Positions 7,994 through 16,170 of a stretch of 64,000 bases of DNA are shown piece after piece. Below the pieces are notes generated by a model. That model did no database searches. It worked only from the letters and a program-made list of their open reading frames with translations, and had not been told where the DNA came from. This DNA comes from Zoogloea sp021286885 (lineage in GTDB: Bacteria; Pseudomonadota; Gammaproteobacteria; Burkholderiales; Rhodocyclaceae). Position numbers and translations under genes: made by a program. Each line of letters opens with the position of its first letter. Within the stretch, counting starts at the first letter, position 1. Location: assembly GCF_041915215.1 (NCBI RefSeq), contig NZ_JAYSBV010000002.1; one strand, given 5' to 3'.

Positions 7994-8746
7994 TTAGTGC
8001 ACGTCGCGCCAGTAGTTCTTCTTCAGAAGATAGGAGAGAACGAACAGGACGCCAAGGAAAGCGAGCACGCCCTTGCCGACTGCCTTGCGGGTCTCGGCCA
8101 TGGGCTCACCCATCCAGACCAGGTAAGACACCAGGTCGGCGGTAGCCTTGTCGTATTCGTCCTTGGACATCTTGCCAGGCTTGGCCAGCTCCAGGTGGAT
8201 TTCCTTGTGCTTGCCGCCGTGGCCGTCATCCTTCTCTTCGATGTGAGCGACTTGCTCACCCTGCAGCTCGTACAGGACGTGGGGCATGCCCACGTTTTCG
8301 AAGACCACGTTGTTCCAGCCGGTCGGACGCTTGTCGTCACGGTAGAAACCACGCAGGTAGGAGTACAGCCAATCAGCGCCACTACCGACTTCGGAAGCGC
8401 GGGAACGGGCGATCACGGTCAGATCCGGAGGCGCGGCACCGAACCACACCTTGGCTTCGTCACGCTGCATCGCGATGCGCATCGGCTCGCCGATCTTGTC
8501 GGCGGTGAACATCAGGTTGTCCTTGATCAGATCTTCGGACAGACCGATTTCCTTGAGCCGGTTGTAGCGCATGTAGCTGGCGCCGTGGCAGTTCAGGCAG
8601 TAGTTCACGAACAGCTTGGCGCCATTCTGCAGCGCAGCAGGCTCGGTGGAGACGGGAGCCTTGTCCAGGTTAACTTCGGGGCCGTTGGCCAGAGCCATCA
8701 GCGGCGTGAACAAGAGAGCTGTCAAAAGTTTTTTCATGGCTTTCAT
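7994..8746 (-). CDS. petC: Ubiquinol-cytochrome c reductase, cytochrome c1 subunit
   Basis: Haem c subunit of the bc1 complex that passes electrons from the Rieske cluster to soluble cytochrome c. The 250-residue protein has a cleavable signal peptide (KKLLTALLFTPLMALA), the haem-binding motif CLNCH, and a C-terminal membrane anchor (VGKGVLAFLGVLFVLSYLLKKNYW). The axial Met is probably in the RIAMQRDEAKVWFG or later region. Three in-frame ATGs (8752, 8746, 8737) are possible starts; the first overlaps the petB stop by one base (TAATG). The lower two give a more compact signal peptide. It is the third gene of petABC. Confidence 0.95.
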   Translation of the reverse strand: MKAMKKLLTALLFTPLMALANGPEVNLDKAPVSTEPAALQNGAKLFVNYCLNCHGASYMRYNRLKEIGLSEDLIKDNLMFTADKIGEPMRIAMQRDEAKVWFGAAPPDLTVIARSRASEVGSGADWLYSYLRGFYRDDKRPTGWNNVVFENVGMPHVLYELQGEQVAHIEEKDDGHGGKHKEIHLELAKPGKMSKDEYDKATADLVSYLVWMGEPMAETRKAVGKGVLAFLGVLFVLSYLLKKNYWRDVH

Positions 8747-8751
8747 TCTCA

Positions 8752-10035
8752 TTAACCGGTCACGCGTTCGGGCTCGGGCTTGCACTTGTCCAGCTTCGAC
8801 CACCAGGGCATGGTGATGAAGAACAGGAAGTAGTACAGGCTGAACAGTTGGGCCACGGGAGCCCCCGGAATCACACCGAAGAAAGCATAGGAAGGCGGCT
8901 TGGTGCCAAGGAAACCAAGGATGCCGAAAGCGATGATGAACAGGGTCAGCAGGGTCTTGTAGATCGGACCACGGTAACGGATGGACTTCACCGGGCTGCG
9001 ATCAAGCCACGGCATGAAGGCCAGAATCACCACACCCGCACCCATCGCAACCACGCCCCAGAACTTGGCGTCCAGGCCAAACAGCGGCCACACCATCGCA
9101 CGCAGCAGGGAGTAGAAGGGGGTGAAGTACCACACCGGCGCAATGTGCGGCGGGGTCTTCAGGGGGTCAGCCGGGATGAAGTTGTTGTATTCCAGGAAGT
9201 AGCCGCCGCCTTCGGGTGCAAAGAACACGATGGTGGTGAACACGATCAGGAAGCCCACAACACCCATGATGTCCTTGACGGTGTAGTAGGGGTGGAAGGG
9301 GATGCCATCCAGGGGGATGCCGTTGGCGTCCTTCTTCTTCTTGATTTCAACGCCATCCGGGTTGTTGGAGCCAACTTCGTGCAGGGCAACGATGTGGGCA
9401 GCCACCAGACCGATGAGGATCAGCGGCACGGCGATGACGTGGAAGGAGAAGAAGCGGTTCAGGGTCGCGTCGGACACCACGAAGTCACCACGGATCACCA
9501 CGGACAGGTCCGGGCCGATCACGGGAATCGCGGAGAACAGGTTCACGATCACCTGGGCGCCCCAGAAGGACATTTGACCCCAGGGCAGCAGATAGCCCAT
9601 GAAGGCCTCGGCCATCAGTGCCAGGAAGATCAGCACGCCGAAGATCCAGATCAGCTCGCGGGGCTTGCGGTAGGAACCGTAGATCAGACCACGGAACATG
9701 TGCAGGTACACCACGATGAAGAATGCGGATGCGCCGGTGGAGTGCATGTAGCGGATGATCCAGCCACCCGGCACATCACGCATGATGTACTCGACGGAGG
9801 CGAAGGCCACCGGCACGCCGGAGGCGTTCAGGGAGGCATCCGGCTTGTAGTGCATCACCAGGAAGATCCCGGTCACGATCTGGATCACGAGGACCAGCAG
9901 GGCCAGGGAGCCGAAGAAGTACCAGAAGTTGAAGTTCTTCGGGGCGTAGTATTCGGTCAGGTGACCCTTGATGGTGGACGTGAGCGGAAAGCGCTCATCA
10001 ACCCAGTCAAGTAAAGCTTTGGATTTGGTGGTCAT
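8752..10035 (-). CDS. petB: Ubiquinol-cytochrome c reductase, cytochrome b subunit
   Basis: Membrane core of the bc1 complex with the Qo and Qi quinone sites. The 427-residue protein has eight predicted transmembrane helices. Haem-ligand helices are recognisable: GGWIIRYMHSTGASAFFIVVY and FFSFHVIAVPLILIGLVAAHIVALHE. Also visible are GYLLPWGQMSFWGAQVI and the Qo-loop motif PVWYFTPFYSLLRAM, a PVWY variant of the classic PEWY that I recall as usual in beta- and gammaproteobacteria. The C-terminal extension after helix 8 is short. It is separated by three bases from petA and overlaps petC by one base, so the three are translationally coupled. Confidence 0.97.
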   Translation of the reverse strand: MTTKSKALLDWVDERFPLTSTIKGHLTEYYAPKNFNFWYFFGSLALLVLVIQIVTGIFLVMHYKPDASLNASGVPVAFASVEYIMRDVPGGWIIRYMHSTGASAFFIVVYLHMFRGLIYGSYRKPRELIWIFGVLIFLALMAEAFMGYLLPWGQMSFWGAQVIVNLFSAIPVIGPDLSVVIRGDFVVSDATLNRFFSFHVIAVPLILIGLVAAHIVALHEVGSNNPDGVEIKKKKDANGIPLDGIPFHPYYTVKDIMGVVGFLIVFTTIVFFAPEGGGYFLEYNNFIPADPLKTPPHIAPVWYFTPFYSLLRAMVWPLFGLDAKFWGVVAMGAGVVILAFMPWLDRSPVKSIRYRGPIYKTLLTLFIIAFGILGFLGTKPPSYAFFGVIPGAPVAQLFSLYYFLFFITMPWWSKLDKCKPEPERVTG

Positions 10036-10038
10036 TGC

Positions 10039-10632
10039 TTATGCCTTTCCGTCTTCACCGATCAGGATCTTGGTGTCGCCCAGGTACTTGTGGGGCGGCA
10101 CTTCGAGGTTGTCGGGGGCGGGCTTGCTCTTGTAGACGCGGCCAGCCAGGTCGAAGGTGGAACCGTGACAGGGGCACAGGAAGCCACCCGGCCAGTCGGC
10201 ACTAATGCCGCTCTCGGCACCCGCCTTGAACTTGGAGGACGGAGAACAGCCCAGGTGGGTACAGATGCCCACTGCCACCATGATTTCGGGCTTGATGGAA
10301 CGATATTCGTTCTTGGCGTACTCGGGCTGCTGGGGACGATCCGAGTTGGGATCGCTCACTTCGCCGTCAACTTTCTTGACGGCATCCAGCATGTCCTTGG
10401 TACGGTTGATGATCCACACCGGCTTGCCGCGCCATTCGACGGTCATCATCTGACCCGGCTCCAGCTTGCTGATGTCTACCTCGACCGGAGCACCGGCCGC
10501 TTTGGCTCGTTCGGAAGGAGTCAGGCTTGCGACAAACGGAACGGCTGCAGCCGCAGCGGCTACGCCCCCCGCCGCCGACGTCACCAGCAAGAGCTGGCGC
10601 CGACCCGCGTCCAATTTTTGATCCACGCTCAT
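10039..10632 (-). CDS. petA: Ubiquinol-cytochrome c reductase, Rieske iron-sulfur subunit
   Basis: The 2Fe-2S subunit of the bc1 complex. The 197-residue protein has an N-terminal twin-arginine-like region (AGRRQLLLVTSAAGGVAAAAAAVPFV) that acts as signal and membrane anchor, a flexible hinge, then the Rieske fold. Both cluster-binding boxes are present: CTHLGC and CPCHGSTFD, giving the two Cys and two His ligands plus the disulfide Cys pair. First gene of the operon; a TATACT-like -10 lies on the minus strand at 10689-10694, about 57 bases upstream of the ATG, with only a T-rich -35. Confidence 0.97.
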   Translation of the reverse strand: MSVDQKLDAGRRQLLLVTSAAGGVAAAAAAVPFVASLTPSERAKAAGAPVEVDISKLEPGQMMTVEWRGKPVWIINRTKDMLDAVKKVDGEVSDPNSDRPQQPEYAKNEYRSIKPEIMVAVGICTHLGCSPSSKFKAGAESGISADWPGGFLCPCHGSTFDLAGRVYKSKPAPDNLEVPPHKYLGDTKILIGEDGKA

Positions 10633-10890
10633 GGCCCACTAACCTCAATAAAAGAGACTTCGAAGATCGCAATACGGAAAACCTGCGGAGTATAGCGAAA
10701 ACCCACACTTGAAAAAAGCCTGTTACGCTAAACCCGCGCCAGCATTGGAAATTACCGGGCAAAATGTGATGTTTGCCGACAACATCCGGAATGTCCAAAA
10801 GCAGCCCCGAGCCGCCACTTTCCGCAGCGCAACATCAAGAAAAAGAGCGAAACCGGCGATAATCCCCAGCCCCCTTAGTGCGCGCTCCTC
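10633..10890. promoter_or_regulatory. Intergenic region between divergent petABC and dacB
   Basis: About 258 bases without a gene, noticeably richer in A and T than the flanks. It must hold the divergent promoters of petABC (minus strand, TATACT at 10694-10689) and dacB (plus strand). I see no FNR-type or other clear operator, and no small gene with a credible ribosome binding site. Confidence 0.5.
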
Positions 10891-12321
10891 ATGAAGACTC
10901 TGCCCCTCGCAGCCCTGGTGGTGCTGTGTGCCTTCGCCCTCCCCGCCCGCCCGGCCGCCCTCCCGCCGCCCCTCGCCACTGCGCTGGAAAAGGGCCAGGT
11001 GCCTGAAGATGCCGTGGCTGTACAGGTTCAGCAGTTGGGCAGCGGCGCGCCCGACAAACGCATTTTGGGCCACCAGGAAACCCTGCCGTTGAACCCGGCC
11101 TCGGTGATGAAGCTGGTCACCAGCTGGGCCAGCCTGGAGATTCTGGGCCCCACCTACACCTGGAAAACCCGTTACACCAGCCCCGCCCAGATCCGGGACG
11201 GGGTGCTGGAAGGAGACCTGCACATTGCCGGCGGCGGAGACCCGCGCCTGTCGCGGGAAAGCCTGTGGCAGACGGTGCATCGGCTGCGCGCCCTGGGCGT
11301 ACGCCGCATCCGGGGCGATGTGGTCACGGATCGCAGCCTGTTCCGGCTTCCGCCCCACGACCCGGGCGCCTTTGACCAGCGCCCCCTGCGCCCCTACAAC
11401 GCGGGGGCCGACGCCCTGGGCATCGACTACGGCGCGTTCAGCCTGCACATGCAGCCCCAGGGCGGACGGGTGCTGATTCAGGCCGACCTGCTGCCCGCCG
11501 GGCTGCGCCTGGAAAACCGGATCAGCCGCAGCAAGGGGCGCTGCGCCGACCCGAGCGCAGGGCTGCAGGCTCGGCTTGCGCCCACGGGCGCTCCGATGGT
11601 TTTGGAGATCAGCGGCCAGGTGGCAGAAGGCTGCACCGAAGCCTTCGACTGGAATCTGGCTCCCCTCAGTCAGGCCCAGCTGTTTGAAGGCCTGTTCCGC
11701 ACCCTGTGGCAAGAAGCCGGCGGGCGGCTGGACGGGCATTTCCGCAACGGACCCGCCCCGGCAGACACACACCTGCTGGTGGAGCAGCCCTCCCCTCCCC
11801 TGCCGGAGATTCTGCGGGACATGAACAAATGGTCGAACAACGTGATCGCCCGCACCCTGCTCGCCACCCTGGGGAGCCAGGGCGAAGCCCCGCGCCCGGA
11901 TGAGGATTCAGCCCAGGCGGGCGCCCGACGGGTGGGCGAGCAGCTGGCCGCTGCCGGGATTCCAACGGCCGGATTGGTGATCGAGAACGGCGCAGGCCTT
12001 TCACGCATCGAGCGCACCAGCGCCGCCACCCTGGGTGCCCTCCTGGCCCACGCCTGGCATGGGCCGTACATGCCGGAACTGATGGCTTCGCTGGCGATTG
12101 CGGGGCGGGATGGGACGGCCCGCCGGCGTCTGGCAGACAGCCCGAGCGCCGGGCGCGCCCATGTAAAGACCGGCACGCTCAACGGCGTGCGCGCCCTGGC
12201 GGGCTATGTGCTGAGCCACAAGGGGGAACGCTACAGCGTGGTGCTGCTCATCAACCACCCCAATGCCGACGCCGCCCGGGAAGCCCAGGATGCGTTGCTG
12301 GAGTGGGTGGCCGGGCTTTAG
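10891..12321 (+). CDS. dacB: D-alanyl-D-alanine carboxypeptidase/endopeptidase (PBP4, peptidase S13)
   Basis: Periplasmic low-molecular-weight penicillin-binding protein that trims stem peptides and cleaves DD-crosslinks in peptidoglycan. The 476-residue protein has a signal peptide ending near ALPARPAA. All three active-site motifs are present: SVMK at 71-74, SNN in KWSNNVIA, and KTG in VKTGTLNG. The large insert between SxxK and SxN typical of class C PBP4 enzymes contains the conserved GDLHIAGGGDPRLS and AFSLHMQPQGG. It stands alone on the plus strand, divergent from petABC and convergent with the DUF2237 gene. Confidence 0.95.
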   Translation: MKTLPLAALVVLCAFALPARPAALPPPLATALEKGQVPEDAVAVQVQQLGSGAPDKRILGHQETLPLNPASVMKLVTSWASLEILGPTYTWKTRYTSPAQIRDGVLEGDLHIAGGGDPRLSRESLWQTVHRLRALGVRRIRGDVVTDRSLFRLPPHDPGAFDQRPLRPYNAGADALGIDYGAFSLHMQPQGGRVLIQADLLPAGLRLENRISRSKGRCADPSAGLQARLAPTGAPMVLEISGQVAEGCTEAFDWNLAPLSQAQLFEGLFRTLWQEAGGRLDGHFRNGPAPADTHLLVEQPSPPLPEILRDMNKWSNNVIARTLLATLGSQGEAPRPDEDSAQAGARRVGEQLAAAGIPTAGLVIENGAGLSRIERTSAATLGALLAHAWHGPYMPELMASLAIAGRDGTARRRLADSPSAGRAHVKTGTLNGVRALAGYVLSHKGERYSVVLLINHPNADAAREAQDALLEWVAGL

Positions 12322-12350
12322 CCCGCCCGGCCCGGGCCTGCCTTACCTAT

Positions 12351-12743
12351 TCAGGCAGGCTTGTAGGCGTGGGCGCGCAGCGCTTCGAAGGGAATCACCT
12401 CCAGCGCCGCCATGTGGGTCGCTTCCAGGATCACCGGCGGCGCCATGCCCGCCTCCCAAGCCTCGCGCCAGCGTAAGGCGCACAAACACCAGCGGTCGCC
12501 GGGCTTGAGCCCGACAAAGCGGTATTCGGGGCGGGGCGTGGAGAGGTCGTTGCCACGCATCGTGCTGAAGCGCAGGAATTCTTCAGTCACCCGCACGCAC
12601 ACATGATGGCGCCCCAGGTCTGCCGGGTCGGCTTCGCAACAGCCAGTACGCAACCAGCCCGTCAGGGGGTCGTAGCTGCAGGCCAACAGGGGCCCGCCCA
12701 AAACGTTGAGCTCATCGCTCACCGGCATGTCTTCGGTGCTCAA
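12351..12743 (-). CDS. DUF2237 family protein
   Basis: A 130-residue soluble protein matching the DUF2237 pattern over almost its whole length: NVLGGPLLACSYDPLTGWLRTGCCEADPAD, then CVRVTEEFLRFS, RGNDLSTPRPEYRF, LKPGDRWCLCALRW and PPVILEATHMAALEVI. The family has several conserved Cys residues and no assigned biochemical role. Its start overlaps the galE stop by four bases (ATGA), so it is translationally coupled to galE. A GCCTGCC/GGCAGGC inverted repeat (12336-12360) spans its stop and may terminate transcription against dacB. Confidence 0.85.
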   Translation of the reverse strand: MSTEDMPVSDELNVLGGPLLACSYDPLTGWLRTGCCEADPADLGRHHVCVRVTEEFLRFSTMRGNDLSTPRPEYRFVGLKPGDRWCLCALRWREAWEAGMAPPVILEATHMAALEVIPFEALRAHAYKPA

Positions 12744-13759
12744 TCTGGATATCCTTGAGGATTGGAACTCTGCCAGCGCCAGGTATCAACGCACATTTCG
12801 TCGATACCCCGCTCGGCGCGCCAGCCCAGCAATTGCTCTGCCAAGGCAGTTTCAGCATAGCACTGGGCCACATCCCCGGCACGGCGCTCGACAATTTCGT
12901 AAGGCACCGGACGGCCACTGGCCGCCTCAAAGGCCCGCACCACGTCCAGCACGCTGTACCCGCGCCCGGTTCCCAGGTTGACCGTCAGCACGCCGGTCTG
13001 TTCCGCCAGCCGGCGCACCGCCGCCACGTGCCCCTTGGCCAGATCCACCACATGGATGTAATCCCGCACGCCGGTACCATCCGGGGTCGCGTAGTCGCCG
13101 CCAAACACCCGCAAGCGCGGCAGGCGCCCGACCGCCACCTGACTCACGAAGGGCATCAGGTTGTTGGGCAGGCCGTTCGGATCTTCACCGATGCGGCCGC
13201 TCGGGTGGGCGCCCACCGGGTTGAAGTAACGCAGCAGCGCCACCCGCCAGGCCGGATCTGCCTTGGCCAAGTCGCTCAGCACGAACTCCATCATCCACTT
13301 GGTGCGGCCATAGGGGTTGGTGGGCCCGGTGGGGAAATCCTCACGGATCGGCACACTGGCCGGGTCGCCATACACGGTGGCCGATGAGCTGAACACCAAA
13401 GACTTGACCCCAGCCTCGGCCATGACTTGGGCCAGGGCCACGGTGCCGGCGATGTTGTTATCGTAGTAACGCAGGGGCTGGGCCACCGACTCCCCCACCG
13501 CCTTGAGGGCGGCAAAGTGAATCACGGCCTCAACTGCATGGGCCGCAAAGATTTCACGCAGGGCCTGCTTGTCGCGGATGTCGGCCTGATAAAAACCCTT
13601 GAGCGGGCGGCCAGCCAGTTCCTCCACCCGGCGCAGGGCTTCCGGCTTGCTGTTGCTGAAGTTGTCGACCACCACCACTTCATAGCCGGCGGCCATCAAC
13701 TCGATGCAGGTATGGGAGCCGATATAGCCGGCACCGCCGGTCACCAGGATCACGGACAT
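12740..13759 (-). CDS. galE: UDP-glucose 4-epimerase
   Basis: Interconverts UDP-glucose and UDP-galactose with bound NAD, supplying galactose residues for lipopolysaccharide or exopolysaccharide. The 339-residue short-chain dehydrogenase-like protein has the NAD-binding motif GGAGYIGSH at its N-terminus, the catalytic Ser in SSSATVYG and the catalytic YxxxK in NPYGRTKWMME. The substrate-binding segment LRYFNPVGAHPSGRIGEDP is typical of GalE. It is followed in overlap by the DUF2237 gene. No other sugar-nucleotide genes adjoin. Confidence 0.95.
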   Translation of the reverse strand: MSVILVTGGAGYIGSHTCIELMAAGYEVVVVDNFSNSKPEALRRVEELAGRPLKGFYQADIRDKQALREIFAAHAVEAVIHFAALKAVGESVAQPLRYYDNNIAGTVALAQVMAEAGVKSLVFSSSATVYGDPASVPIREDFPTGPTNPYGRTKWMMEFVLSDLAKADPAWRVALLRYFNPVGAHPSGRIGEDPNGLPNNLMPFVSQVAVGRLPRLRVFGGDYATPDGTGVRDYIHVVDLAKGHVAAVRRLAEQTGVLTVNLGTGRGYSVLDVVRAFEAASGRPVPYEIVERRAGDVAQCYAETALAEQLLGWRAERGIDEMCVDTWRWQSSNPQGYPD

Positions 13760-13830
13760 GGGGAACTCTCACTCAGATCAGATAAATTGAAAGGAAGATG
13801 ATACCGGCTAGCGCACAACGGAGCGGCGTA

Positions 13831-15021
13831 TTAAATCGCACCCTCGGTATGCATCCGTGTAATTCGCGCGCTATCGTAGCCAAGAGCCGCCAGCAATTCG
13901 TCGGTGTGGGCCCCCAGAGCCGGCCCCAGCCATTCGGTGCCGCCGGGGGTTTCGGTGAGGCGCGGCACGATGCCAGGGATGCGCAGGGCTTGGCCGTCGG
14001 GCAGCGCCACCTGCTCCAGCATGCCCCGGGCGGCGAACTGGGCATCCTTGAACATGTCGGCCACCGAATACACCGGACTCACCGGCACTTCGGCCTGTTC
14101 CAGCACGGCGAGCACCTGTTCCGCATCATGGGCGCCCACCCAGGCATCGATGGCGGCGTACAGCTCGGCGGCGCGCAAGTCGCGGCCTGCGTTGTCCTTC
14201 AAATCCGGCGCAGCCGCCAGATCGGGGCGCCCAATGGCACGCATCAGGCGCTGGAAGATCGCATCGCCATTGCCGCCCACGATGATGTGGCGCCCGTCGC
14301 GGGTGGTATGGGTGTTGGACGGGGTGATGCCGGGCATGATGTTGCCGGTGCGCTCGCGCATGAAGCCGAACATGTCGAACTCGGGCACCATGCTCTCCAT
14401 CATCGCAAACACAGCCTCGTAGAGGGCCACATCCACCACTTGCCCCTTGCCGCCGTTCACCTCCCGGTGGCGCAGGGCCATCAACGCCCCGACTGCCGCC
14501 CACAGGGCCGCAATCGAATCGCCAATCGAAATCCCGGTGCGCACCGGCGGACGATCGGCAAAGCCGGTTACGTACCGCAGCCCCCCCATGGATTCACCAA
14601 TCGCGCCAAAGCCGGGCCGATCCTTGTACGGGCCTGTCTGGCCAAAGCCCGACAGGCGCACCATCACCAGCCCGGGGTTGAGGGCAGAAAGGGCCTCCCA
14701 GCCCAAACCCAGCTTTTCCAGCACGCCGGGGCGGAAGTTTTCCACCACGATGTCGGCCTGGGCCGCCAGCTGGCGCACCGCCTCGGCCCCTTCCGGGTGC
14801 TTGAGATTGGCGGTAAAGGATTTTTTGTTGCGGGCCTGCACCGCCCACCAGAGGGAAGTTTCCCCGTGCATCTTGCGCCACTTGCGCAGGGGGTCGCCCC
14901 CGTCGGGGGATTCGATCTTGATCACCTCGGCGCCAAACTCGGCCAGGATGCGGGTACAGAAGGGCCCGGCGATCAGGGTGCCCAGTTCGAGGACTTTGAC
15001 GCCGGCCAGGGGCTTGTTCAT
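13831..15021 (-). CDS. CaiB/BaiF-type family III CoA-transferase
   Basis: Transfers CoA between carboxylic acids. The 396-residue protein shows the family N-terminus (LAGVKVLELGTLIAGPFCTRILAEFGAEVIKIESP) and the catalytic aspartate region of class III enzymes (QLAAQADIVVENFRPG with NPGLVMVRLSGFGQTGPYKDRPGFG). Substrate specificity cannot be read; relatives use succinyl-, formyl- or acyl-CoA and dicarboxylic acids. The start at 15021 (MNKPLAGVK) has AAGGA seven bases upstream and is preferred to ATG 15042. It has no operon partner: recR lies 66 bases upstream on the same strand, galE about 70 bases downstream. Confidence 0.9.
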   Translation of the reverse strand: MNKPLAGVKVLELGTLIAGPFCTRILAEFGAEVIKIESPDGGDPLRKWRKMHGETSLWWAVQARNKKSFTANLKHPEGAEAVRQLAAQADIVVENFRPGVLEKLGLGWEALSALNPGLVMVRLSGFGQTGPYKDRPGFGAIGESMGGLRYVTGFADRPPVRTGISIGDSIAALWAAVGALMALRHREVNGGKGQVVDVALYEAVFAMMESMVPEFDMFGFMRERTGNIMPGITPSNTHTTRDGRHIIVGGNGDAIFQRLMRAIGRPDLAAAPDLKDNAGRDLRAAELYAAIDAWVGAHDAEQVLAVLEQAEVPVSPVYSVADMFKDAQFAARGMLEQVALPDGQALRIPGIVPRLTETPGGTEWLGPALGAHTDELLAALGYDSARITRMHTEGAI

Positions 15022-15086
15022 GGACGATCCTTCAGGAGGCATGGCCCCCCAGCAGGCAGGCCGGAAACAGGGTATAGGTTGGCAAT

Positions 15087-15683
15087 CTAAACGGGGCGGC
15101 GCTCCACCAAAGCCTGGGCGATGGTGCCGGTGTCGGTGTGCTCCAGCTCGCCGCCCACCGGAATGCCCCGGGCAATACGACTCACCCGGATACCCCGGGG
15201 CTGGAGCAGCTCTGAAATCATGTGGGCGGTGGCTTCACCTTCGTTGGTGAAGTTGGTGGCCAGGATCACCTCCTGCACCCGCCCATCGGCGGCCCGGGCG
15301 AGGAGCTTTTCCAGGCCCAGTTCCCGGGGGCCCACGCCATCGAGGGGCGAGAGGCGCCCCATCAACACGTAGTAGAGCCCGTGGTAGCTGTGGGTCTGCT
15401 CCAGCATGGCCAGGTCGGCAGGCATTTCCACCACGCACAGCAAACCCTGGTCGCGGCGCGGATTGGCGCAGCGCGCACACACCTCGTCTTCGCAGAAGCT
15501 GTTGCAGCGGGTGCAATGGCGCAGCACCTCCAGGGCATGCCCCAGGGCGCCGGCCAGCCGCGCCGCGCCGCGCTGATCCCGCTGCAGCAGGTGATAGGCC
15601 ATGCGCTGGGCGGATTTGGGCCCCACCCCGGGCAGGCAGCGCAGGGCTTCGATCAGGGCATCAAGACTGGACGGACTGCTCAC
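15087..15683 (-). CDS. recR: Recombination protein RecR
   Basis: Works with RecF and RecO to load RecA onto gapped DNA. The 198-residue length is standard when translation begins at the GTG at 15683, which has GGAG eight bases upstream. Longer in-frame starts would add residues not seen in the family. The helix-hairpin-helix LRCLPGVGPKSAQRMAYHLL, the C4 zinc finger (CTRCNSFCEDEVCARC) and the Toprim domain (LCVVEMPADLAMLE) are in order. Third gene of the dnaX-ybaB-recR cluster. Confidence 0.96.
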   Translation of the reverse strand: MSSPSSLDALIEALRCLPGVGPKSAQRMAYHLLQRDQRGAARLAGALGHALEVLRHCTRCNSFCEDEVCARCANPRRDQGLLCVVEMPADLAMLEQTHSYHGLYYVLMGRLSPLDGVGPRELGLEKLLARAADGRVQEVILATNFTNEGEATAHMISELLQPRGIRVSRIARGIPVGGELEHTDTGTIAQALVERRPV

Positions 15684-15700
15684 GTGGGCGACTCCCGACA

Positions 15701-15767
15701 GCAAAACCGGGGCCAGGCCCCGGTTTGCAGTATTGCTGAACTGCTGAGCTACTGAACTGCTCAGCAG
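15701..15767 (-). other. Structured leader between ybaB and recR
   Basis: Three overlapping elements lie in the 133-base gap. An 11-bp stem AAACCGGGGCC/GGCCCCGGTTT (15704-15726) with almost no loop is followed on the minus strand by TTTT. A 9-bp inverted repeat CTGCTGAGC/GCTCAGCAG occupies 15741-15767. A 16-bp imperfect direct repeat (14 of 16 identical) sits at 15734-15749 and 15750-15765. The stem resembles an attenuator in front of recR. Confidence 0.6.
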
Positions 15768-15816
15768 CGGAACGGCTGAATACGCACTCAAGCGTACTGG
15801 CGCGATGCCAGCGCGC

Positions 15817-16140
15817 TCAGAACGGCAGCTTGAAGCCCGGGGGCAGATTGAGGCCAGCAGTGAAACCGGCCATCTTTTCCTGGGAGGTGGCTTCCACCCG
15901 GCGCACGGCGTCGTTCACGGCAGCAGCGATCAGGTCTTCGAGCATTTCCTTGTCGTCCATCACCGAGGGGTCGATGGTGACGCGGCGCACGTCGTGCTTG
16001 CAGGTCATGGTGATCTTCACCATGCCGGCACCGGCCTGGCCTTCGACTTCGATGCTGCCGAGGCTGTCCTGCACCTTTTTCATGTTGTCTTGCATTTGCT
16101 GGGCCTGCTTCATCAGGCCGGCGATTCCGCCCTTCATCAT
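15817..16140 (-). CDS. ybaB: YbaB/EbfC family nucleoid-associated protein
   Basis: A small (107-residue) DNA-binding dimer that is usually encoded between dnaX and recR, as here. The N-terminal helix IAGLMKQAQQMQDNMKKVQDSL and the beta segment GMVKITMTCKHDVRRVTIDPSVM are typical, and the C-terminus is glycine/proline-rich (FTAGLNLPPGFKLPF). The start ATG at 16140 lies 30 bases after the dnaX stop. Family members bind DNA broadly and influence transcription; no enzymatic role is known. Confidence 0.95.
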   Translation of the reverse strand: MMKGGIAGLMKQAQQMQDNMKKVQDSLGSIEVEGQAGAGMVKITMTCKHDVRRVTIDPSVMDDKEMLEDLIAAAVNDAVRRVEATSQEKMAGFTAGLNLPPGFKLPF

Positions 16141-16170
16141 GGTATGGATCTCCAGTGAGGTTTAGGTTGT

